From assembly GCA_026645375.1 (NCBI GenBank), contig JAPFFX010000301.1:1-10384 (forward strand): a stretch of 10,384 bases of DNA, in the 5' to 3' direction. A program made the translations under genes and the position numbers. This stretch comes from Citricoccus sp. WCRC_4 (GTDB lineage: Bacteria > Actinomycetota > Actinomycetes > Actinomycetales > Micrococcaceae). Every line of letters begins with the position of its first letter. Position 1 is the stretch's first letter. The notes under the pieces were generated by a model, which made no database searches, was not told where the DNA came from, and saw only the letters and a program-made list of their open reading frames with translations. Positions 5,796-10,384 of this stretch are shown here, one piece after another.

Positions 5796-7148
5796 ATGTC
5801 CCGCAAGGCCTCCCTGTCCGGTTTCCATGAGTGGCTCCCCGCCGAGCGGATCGTTGAGCAGCATGTCCTGGACACCCTGCGGACCACCTTCGAACTGCAC
5901 GGTTTCTCCTCGATCGAGACCCGCGCCGTGGAGACGCTGGGCCAGCTGCTGCGCAAGGGCGAGATCGACAAGGAGGTCTACGCGGTCTCCCGGCTGCAGG
6001 GCGATCCCGCCGAGCGCACCGACGGGGCGGAGGACCTCAACCGGCTGGCCCTGCACTTCGACCTCACCGTGCCGTTCGCCCGCTACGTCGTGGAGAACGC
6101 CGGCCACCTGTCCTTCCCGTTCCGCCGCTACCAGATCCAGAAGGTCTGGCGCGGTGAACGCCCCCAGGAGGGCCGCGCCCGGGAGTTCACCCAGGCGGAC
6201 ATCGACGTCGTCGGCGACGGCACGCTCCCGTTCCGCTATGACGTGGACGTCGCGCTCGTGATGGCCGAGGCCCTGGCCGCGCTGCCGATCGGTGACTTCA
6301 CCATCCGGATCAACAACCGCAAGCTCGCCGAGGGCTTCTACCGTGGCCTGGGACTGACAGACACCGCCGGGGTGCTGCGCAACATCGACAAGCTCGAGAA
6401 GATCGGCCCCGAGGAGGTCTCCCGGCTGCTGCAGTCCGAACTCGGCGCCACCGCCGACCAGGCCGCCCAGGCCCTGGCCCTGGCCGCCATCCGCACGGAG
6501 GACACCTCCTTCGTGGAGCAGGTCCGTGCCCTCGGGGTGACCGACGACCTGCTGGACGAGGGGCTCGAGGAACTGGCCGCCGTCGTCGGCGAACTGCACC
6601 GCCGGGTGCCGGGCCGCGCCGTCGCCGACCTCTCCATCGCCCGCGGGCTGGACTACTACACCGGCACCGTCTACGAGACCGTGCTGGCCGGTCACGAACA
6701 GCTCGGCTCCATCTGCTCCGGCGGCCGCTACGACGCCCTGGCCGCCAAGGGCAACCGCACCTTCCCGGGCGTGGGACTGTCGATCGGCGTGACCCGGTTG
6801 CTGATGCGGATGTTCTCCACCCAGATGGCCTCCGCCTCGCGCTCCGTGCCCACCGCGGTGTACGTCGCCCTGAGCCACGACGACGACTGGTCGGCCGCGC
6901 AGGACACCGCCCGCGCGCTGCGCTCCCGCGGCATCGCGACCGAGGTGGCGGTCTCCGCCGAGAAGTTCGGCAAGCAGATCAAGTACGCCGACCGCCGGGG
7001 CATCCCGTTCGTCTGGTTCACGCGCACCGAGGACGGCCGGGCCGTCCACGAGGTCAAGGACATCCGCTCCGGTGAACAGGTCCCGGCCGACCCGCGGTCG
7101 TGGATGCCGCCGCAGGAGGACCTGCGCCCCCGGGTCACCGGCGCCTGA
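5796..7148 (+). CDS. hisS: Histidine--tRNA ligase (HisRS), archaeal/eukaryotic-like form
   Basis: A class II synthetase that joins histidine to tRNA-His, using ATP, in the cytoplasm. ATG 5796 has AAAGG (5785-5789) 6 nt upstream. It has 450 residues; most bacterial HisRS are about 420-430. Visible: the substrate loop LHFDLTVPFARY (86-97), where most bacteria have LRPEGTA; the motif 2 region RRYQIQKVWRGERPQEGR, continuing AREFTQADIDVVG (110-140); an insertion domain (about 195-270); the HisA motif ARGLDYYTGTVYE (282-294); GGRYD (309-313); motif 3 GVGLSIGVTRL (325-335); and an anticodon-binding domain from about 350. The DLTVPFARY loop and DYYTGTVYE resemble archaeal and eukaryotic enzymes, while ERPQEGR is the bacterial motif 2 wording. 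All catalytic blocks are intact. The start is divergent from the DUF349 gene across a 175-bp region. The stop overlaps the convergent permease gene by 14 bp. Confidence 0.96.
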   Translation: MSRKASLSGFHEWLPAERIVEQHVLDTLRTTFELHGFSSIETRAVETLGQLLRKGEIDKEVYAVSRLQGDPAERTDGAEDLNRLALHFDLTVPFARYVVENAGHLSFPFRRYQIQKVWRGERPQEGRAREFTQADIDVVGDGTLPFRYDVDVALVMAEALAALPIGDFTIRINNRKLAEGFYRGLGLTDTAGVLRNIDKLEKIGPEEVSRLLQSELGATADQAAQALALAAIRTEDTSFVEQVRALGVTDDLLDEGLEELAAVVGELHRRVPGRAVADLSIARGLDYYTGTVYETVLAGHEQLGSICSGGRYDALAAKGNRTFPGVGLSIGVTRLLMRMFSTQMASASRSVPTAVYVALSHDDDWSAAQDTARALRSRGIATEVAVSAEKFGKQIKYADRRGIPFVWFTRTEDGRAVHEVKDIRSGEQVPADPRSWMPPQEDLRPRVTGA

Positions 7149-8424
7149 GCCCCACCACGGCCCGGCCGGCCAGGCCCACGGCGAAGACCGCGAGCATGAC
7201 CAGCACCGACTGGACCGGCAGCGTGAAGGCCAGCAGCAGGCAGGCCGCCGCGCCGAGGAGGTTGAGCCACCGCGGGCCCGGCACCACGCGTTCGGTGAGC
7301 GTGAGGGCGGAGACGTTGGCCACGGCGTAGTACACCAGCACGCCGAAGGACGAGAACCCCACCACGGTCAGCACGTCGGTGGTCAGCAGCAGCACGATGA
7401 CCACCATCGCCGCCGTGAGCTGGGCGACCCACGGCACGGACGTCCGCGCCGAGATCCGCGCCAGGGGCCGGGGCAGGTCGCCCTCCCGGGCCATCGCCAA
7501 CCCCGTCCGGGAGATCCCGGCCACCAGGTTCAGCATCGAGCCCAGGCAGGCCAGCGCGGCCCCGGCCACGGCCAGCCACACCCAGTCGGGACCGAACATG
7601 ACCTCGACGGCGTCGCGCACCGCGGTGGGCGTCCCGCCCAGCCCCTCGACACCGAGGACGGCCTGCAGGCTCAGCGACAACAGCAGGTAGAGCACGAGCG
7701 TGAACGCCAGCGCGCCGAAGACGGCCCGCGGGATGGTGTGGCGGGGATCGCGCACCTCCTCGCCCATCGTCGCTATACGCGCGTAACCGGCGAACGCGAA
7801 GAACAGCAGCCCCGCGCCCTGCAGCACGCCCAGTGGCGTGGGGGCGGTCACCGCACCGGCCGGGACCGGCGCACCGGGCGTGACGCCCAGGAACCCGGCC
7901 ACGATCACCACGGCGAGCACGGCCAGCACCGGGGTCACGATCACCACGGTCGCCTGCACCGTGCGGGTGATGCCCAGCAGGTTGATGCCCGTGATCACCA
8001 CGACGGCGGCGACCGCCACCCAGCGGGCCGTCCAGTCGGCGGTCCCGGCCGTCGTCGGGACCAGGTAGAGGCCGAGGGTGTACGCCATCGCGGCGATGGA
8101 CGCGGACTTGCCGGTGACGAAGCCCCAGCCGGCCACGAAACCGGCCCACTCACCCAGCTGGCGCCGCCCGTACACGTAGGCGCCGCCGGAGGTCGGGTGG
8201 ACGGCGGAGAGCTGGGCCATGGCCGTGGCATTGATCCACGCGGTGGCGCCGGCCAGGACCAGGGCGAGGATCAGGAGCGGCCCCGCGGCGGAGGCCGCCA
8301 GACCGAGGGAGGTGAACACGCCCGCGCCGACCATCGAACCGACCCCGATGACGATCGCACCGGGCAGGCCCAGGCGGCGCTGCAGGGCGGCCGGGGAACC
8401 GGCGGGGGAGTGCGTCTGGGGCAT
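7135..8424 (-). CDS. APC-superfamily amino acid/polyamine permease
   Basis: A cytoplasmic-membrane transporter of the amino acid-polyamine-organocation superfamily; the substrate cannot be read from the sequence. ATG 8424 was chosen over an opening at 8460 because GGAGGA (8436-8431) lies 6 nt upstream; this gives 429 residues, normal for the family. About 12 hydrophobic helices are visible. The first holds the unwound substrate-site motif GVGSMVGAGVF (27-37). HPTSGGAYVYGRR follows helix 2 (76-88). Helix 6 has FFAFAGYARIATMGEEVRDP (208-227), with the Glu-Glu-x-x-Asp-Pro and following IPRA typical of APC members. Helix 8 is followed by SRTGLAMAREGDLP (305-318). The tail is short and Arg-rich. 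It most resembles the basic amino acid/polyamine antiporter group. It sits antisense between hisS and aspS. Its last 14 bp overlap the hisS 3' end, leaving no room for a terminator between the two. Confidence 0.92.
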   Translation of the reverse strand: MPQTHSPAGSPAALQRRLGLPGAIVIGVGSMVGAGVFTSLGLAASAAGPLLILALVLAGATAWINATAMAQLSAVHPTSGGAYVYGRRQLGEWAGFVAGWGFVTGKSASIAAMAYTLGLYLVPTTAGTADWTARWVAVAAVVVITGINLLGITRTVQATVVIVTPVLAVLAVVIVAGFLGVTPGAPVPAGAVTAPTPLGVLQGAGLLFFAFAGYARIATMGEEVRDPRHTIPRAVFGALAFTLVLYLLLSLSLQAVLGVEGLGGTPTAVRDAVEVMFGPDWVWLAVAGAALACLGSMLNLVAGISRTGLAMAREGDLPRPLARISARTSVPWVAQLTAAMVVIVLLLTTDVLTVVGFSSFGVLVYYAVANVSALTLTERVVPGPRWLNLLGAAACLLLAFTLPVQSVLVMLAVFAVGLAGRAVVGLRRR

Positions 8425-8430
8425 GGCGTG

Positions 8431-8436
8431 TCCTCC
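8431..8436 (-). promoter_or_regulatory. Strong Shine-Dalgarno site of the permease gene
   Basis: GGAGGA on the minus strand, 6 nt before ATG 8424. It is the strongest ribosome binding site in the window. It decides the permease start against the longer frame opening at 8460. Confidence 0.8.
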
Positions 8437-8458
8437 GTAGGGGAATCCGTCCCGGGCC

Positions 8459-8470
8459 ACGGACTAGAAT
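8459..8470 (+). promoter_or_regulatory. Probable aspS -10 box TAGAAT
   Basis: TAGAAT at 8465-8470, identical to the hisS box. The preceding 10-mer ACGGACTAGA (8459-8468) is identical to that before rel (566-575). No good -35 is visible 16-19 bp upstream. The box is about 121 bp before the aspS start, so the leader would be about 115 nt and would include the stem at 8562-8577. Confidence 0.45.
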
Positions 8471-8561
8471 CATCCCCGGAGCCGGCCGCGGCAGGACGTA
8501 TCGAGTCCGCGCGGTGCTGACGGCTGAAGACCTATCACACCAGATTGACACCAGACCAACA

Positions 8562-8577
8562 TCCCGGTGAACCGGGA
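8562..8577 (+). promoter_or_regulatory. Short stem-loop in the aspS leader beside the ribosome binding site
   Basis: TCCCGG (8562-8567) and CCGGGA (8572-8577) form a 6-bp stem with a TGAA tetraloop. It ends 2 nt before the Shine-Dalgarno sequence GGAAGGA (8580-8586). It could affect ribosome access. A direct repeat, CACCAGA (8538-8544 and 8549-8555, 11-bp pitch), lies just upstream. Confidence 0.25.
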
Positions 8578-8591
8578 CCGGAAGGACCCTC

Positions 8592-10384
8592 GTGCTGCGC
8601 ACCCACCAGCTGGGCGAGCTCAACGCCTCGCTCATCGGACAGAACGTCACCGTCACCGGTTGGGTGGCCCGCCGCCGCGACCACGGAGGGGTCGCCTTCG
8701 TGGACCTGCGGGACGCGTCCGGGTTCGCCCAGGTCGTGGTCCGGGACGAGGAGGACTTCGACCCGCTGCGCAACGAGTTCGTCCTCCAGGTCACCGGCAC
8801 GGTGGAACGCCGGCCGGAGGGCAACGAGAACCCGCACCTGCCCTCGGGCGAGGTCGAGCTCATCACGGACAGCGTGACCGTGCTCAACACCGCCGCCCCA
8901 CTGCCGTTCCAGGTCGACGAGCACGTCGAGGTCGGCGAGGAGGCCCGGCTGCGCCACCGGTACCTGGACCTGCGCCGCCCGGAGCCGGCCCGCATCATGC
9001 GCCTGCGTTCCGAGGTCAACCGCACCGCGCGCAACCTGCTGCACGACGAGGGCTTCATCGAGGTCGAGACCCCCACGCTGACCCGTTCCACTCCGGAGGG
9101 TGCCCGGGACTTCCTGGTGCCGGCCCGCCTCGCTCCGGGCTCCTGGTACGCCCTGCCCCAGTCCCCGCAGCTGTTCAAGCAGTTGCTGCAGGTCGGCGGC
9201 ATCGAGAAGTACTTCCAGATCGCCCGCTGCTACCGGGACGAGGACTTCCGGGCCGACCGCCAGCCCGAGTTCACCCAGCTGGACATCGAGGCCTCGTTCG
9301 TGGAGCAGGACGACATCATCTCCCTCGGCGAGCGGATCGTGAAGGCCGTGTGGTCACTGGTCGGCGTGGACGTCCCCACCCCGATCCGCCGGATGACCTA
9401 CCGGGAGGCCATGGAGAAGTACGGCTCGGACAAGCCCGACCTGCGCTTCGGCCTGGAGCTGACGGACCTCACCGAGTACTTCGCGGACACCCCGTTCCGC
9501 GTCTTCCAGGCCCCCTACGTGGGCGCCGTGGTCATGCCCGGCGGGGCCTCGCAGCCGCGCCGCACCCTGGACGCCTGGCAGGAGTGGGCGAAGCAGCGCG
9601 GCGCCAGGGGACTGGCCTACGTGCTCGTGCAGGAGGACGGCTCCCTGACCGGACCGGTCTCCAAGAACATCTCGGAGACGGAGAAGGCCGGACTGGCCGG
9701 TGCCACCGGTGCCCAGCCCGGGGACTGCGTCTTCTTCGCGGCGGGCGAGGCCAAGCCCTCGCGCGCCCTGCTCGGCGCGGCCCGCGTGGAGATCGGCCAC
9801 CGGGTCGGCCTGGTGAAGGACGCCGGGCCGGACGTCCCCGCTGCGGAGGCCGACTGGGCCTTCGCCTGGATCGTGGACGCCCCCATGTTCGAGCCGGCCG
9901 CCGACGCGGTGGCCTCCGGTGACGTGGCCGTGGGGTCGGGCGCCTGGACCGCCGTGCACCACGCCTTCACCTCGCCGAAGCCGGAGTTCCTCGACACCTT
10001 CGACACGGACCCCGAGAACGCGCTGTCCTACGCCTACGACATCGTGGTGAACGGCCACGAGGTCGGGGGCGGGTCCATCCGTATCCACCAGGCCGAGGTC
10101 CAGAAGCGGGTGTTCCACCTGATGGGTCTGGACAAGGAGTCCGCCCAGTCGAAGTTCGGGTTCCTGCTCGAGGGCTTCAAGTACGGCGCGCCGCCGCACG
10201 GCGGCATCGCCTTCGGCTGGGACCGCATCGTGGCCCTGCTGGCCGGGGCGGACTCGATCCGCGAGGTGATCGCCTTCCCGAAGACCGGCAACGGCTTCGA
10301 CCCGCTGACCGCCGCCCCCGCGCCCATCACCGCCCAGCAGCGCAAGGAGGCCGGCGTGGACGCCAAGCCGGAGCCGAAGCAGCC
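8592..10384 (+). CDS. aspS: Aspartate--tRNA ligase (AspRS), probably non-discriminating; 3' end outside window
   Basis: A class IIb synthetase that charges tRNA-Asp and, in the non-discriminating form, tRNA-Asn for later amidation by GatCAB. GTG 8592 has GGAAGGA (8580-8586) 5 nt upstream. 597 codons are visible with no stop. Bacterial AspRS is about 590-600 aa and the frame already reaches the typical C-terminal APAPITAQQRKEAGVDAKP, so only a few codons are missing. Order: OB-fold anticodon-binding domain (about 1-105) with GWVARRRDHGGVAFVDLRD; TPEGARDF (167-174); ALPQSPQLFKQ (187-197); motif 2 RDEDFRADRQPEFTQLDIE (215-233); the bacterial GAD-type insertion (about 285-425); and motif 3 GGIAFGWDRI (537-546). 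His31 after RRRD and the Gly77 of RPEGN match the positions linked to non-discriminating enzymes (Leu30 and Lys81 in my alignment to E. coli AspRS). Confidence 0.96.
   Translation, partial: MLRTHQLGELNASLIGQNVTVTGWVARRRDHGGVAFVDLRDASGFAQVVVRDEEDFDPLRNEFVLQVTGTVERRPEGNENPHLPSGEVELITDSVTVLNTAAPLPFQVDEHVEVGEEARLRHRYLDLRRPEPARIMRLRSEVNRTARNLLHDEGFIEVETPTLTRSTPEGARDFLVPARLAPGSWYALPQSPQLFKQLLQVGGIEKYFQIARCYRDEDFRADRQPEFTQLDIEASFVEQDDIISLGERIVKAVWSLVGVDVPTPIRRMTYREAMEKYGSDKPDLRFGLELTDLTEYFADTPFRVFQAPYVGAVVMPGGASQPRRTLDAWQEWAKQRGARGLAYVLVQEDGSLTGPVSKNISETEKAGLAGATGAQPGDCVFFAAGEAKPSRALLGAARVEIGHRVGLVKDAGPDVPAAEADWAFAWIVDAPMFEPAADAVASGDVAVGSGAWTAVHHAFTSPKPEFLDTFDTDPENALSYAYDIVVNGHEVGGGSIRIHQAEVQKRVFHLMGLDKESAQSKFGFLLEGFKYGAPPHGGIAFGWDRIVALLAGADSIREVIAFPKTGNGFDPLTAAPAPITAQQRKEAGVDAKPEPKQ

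Noticed and set aside
5621..5971. N-terminal extension of the DUF349 frame up to 5971
   Set aside because: It would overlap the hisS start and its promoter region. The GTG at 5620 has a good ribosome binding site and the expected disordered leader.
5706..7049. 447-residue minus-strand frame opposite hisS
   Set aside because: Antisense to intact HisRS motifs and without a recognisable domain.
7072..8520. 482-residue plus-strand frame opposite the permease
   Set aside because: A His/Gly/Arg/Gln-rich product typical of the antisense of a membrane protein gene in GC-rich DNA. The permease on the other strand is well supported.
8545..8573. TTGACA at 8545 as the -35 of a second aspS promoter
   Set aside because: The hexamer is perfect, but the 17-bp-spaced -10 position reads TGAACC, and the start would fall on or after the ribosome binding site.
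1..10384. tRNA, rRNA, CRISPR, insertion sequence or prophage signals
   Set aside because: No cloverleaf, regular repeat-spacer array, transposase, integrase or terminal inverted repeats were seen. All genes have similar GC-rich codon use with no sign of recent transfer.

Overview
The window is a housekeeping locus from a very GC-rich actinobacterium. Gene content and order (secF, rel, a DUF349 gene, hisS, aspS), frequent GTG starts and strong G/C preference at third codon positions suggest order Micrococcales. The wording of the HisRS and Rel proteins points to the family Micrococcaceae (Kocuria, Micrococcus, Citricoccus or Arthrobacter relatives). The genus is my inference and was not tested.

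Layout, left to right: (1) the 3' part of secF, protein export, plus strand, cut by the left edge. (2) rel (relA/spoT homologue), a complete bifunctional (p)ppGpp synthetase/hydrolase, plus strand. (3) A convergent minus-strand gene whose last 46 bp overlap the end of rel; it looks like an AbiEi-type (winged-helix antitoxin-like) protein with no visible toxin partner. (4) A pair of hairpins acting as the probable terminator of (5), a minus-strand DUF349 repeat protein with a long disordered N-terminus. (6) A 175-bp divergent control region carrying three regularly spaced half-sites next to a clear -10 box. (7) hisS, plus strand, an unusual HisRS resembling the archaeal/eukaryotic type. (8) A minus-strand APC-family permease that overlaps the 3' end of hisS by 14 bp. 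(9) A second divergent control region. (10) aspS, plus strand, cut by the right edge only a few codons before its expected end; it carries the residues associated with non-discriminating AspRS.

How the genes fit together: rel senses amino-acid starvation through uncharged tRNA on the ribosome, and hisS and aspS set the charging state of two tRNA families, so the window links tRNA charging with the stringent response. The plus-strand genes rel, hisS and aspS each follow a CTAGA(A/C)T element that fits an actinobacterial -10 box. rel and aspS share an identical 10-mer there.

I saw no mobile element, CRISPR array, tRNA, rRNA or multi-gene defence cassette. No clearly new multi-gene system is present. 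The most interesting leads are the three-half-site operator candidate before hisS, the orphan AbiEi-like gene, and the two atypical synthetases.
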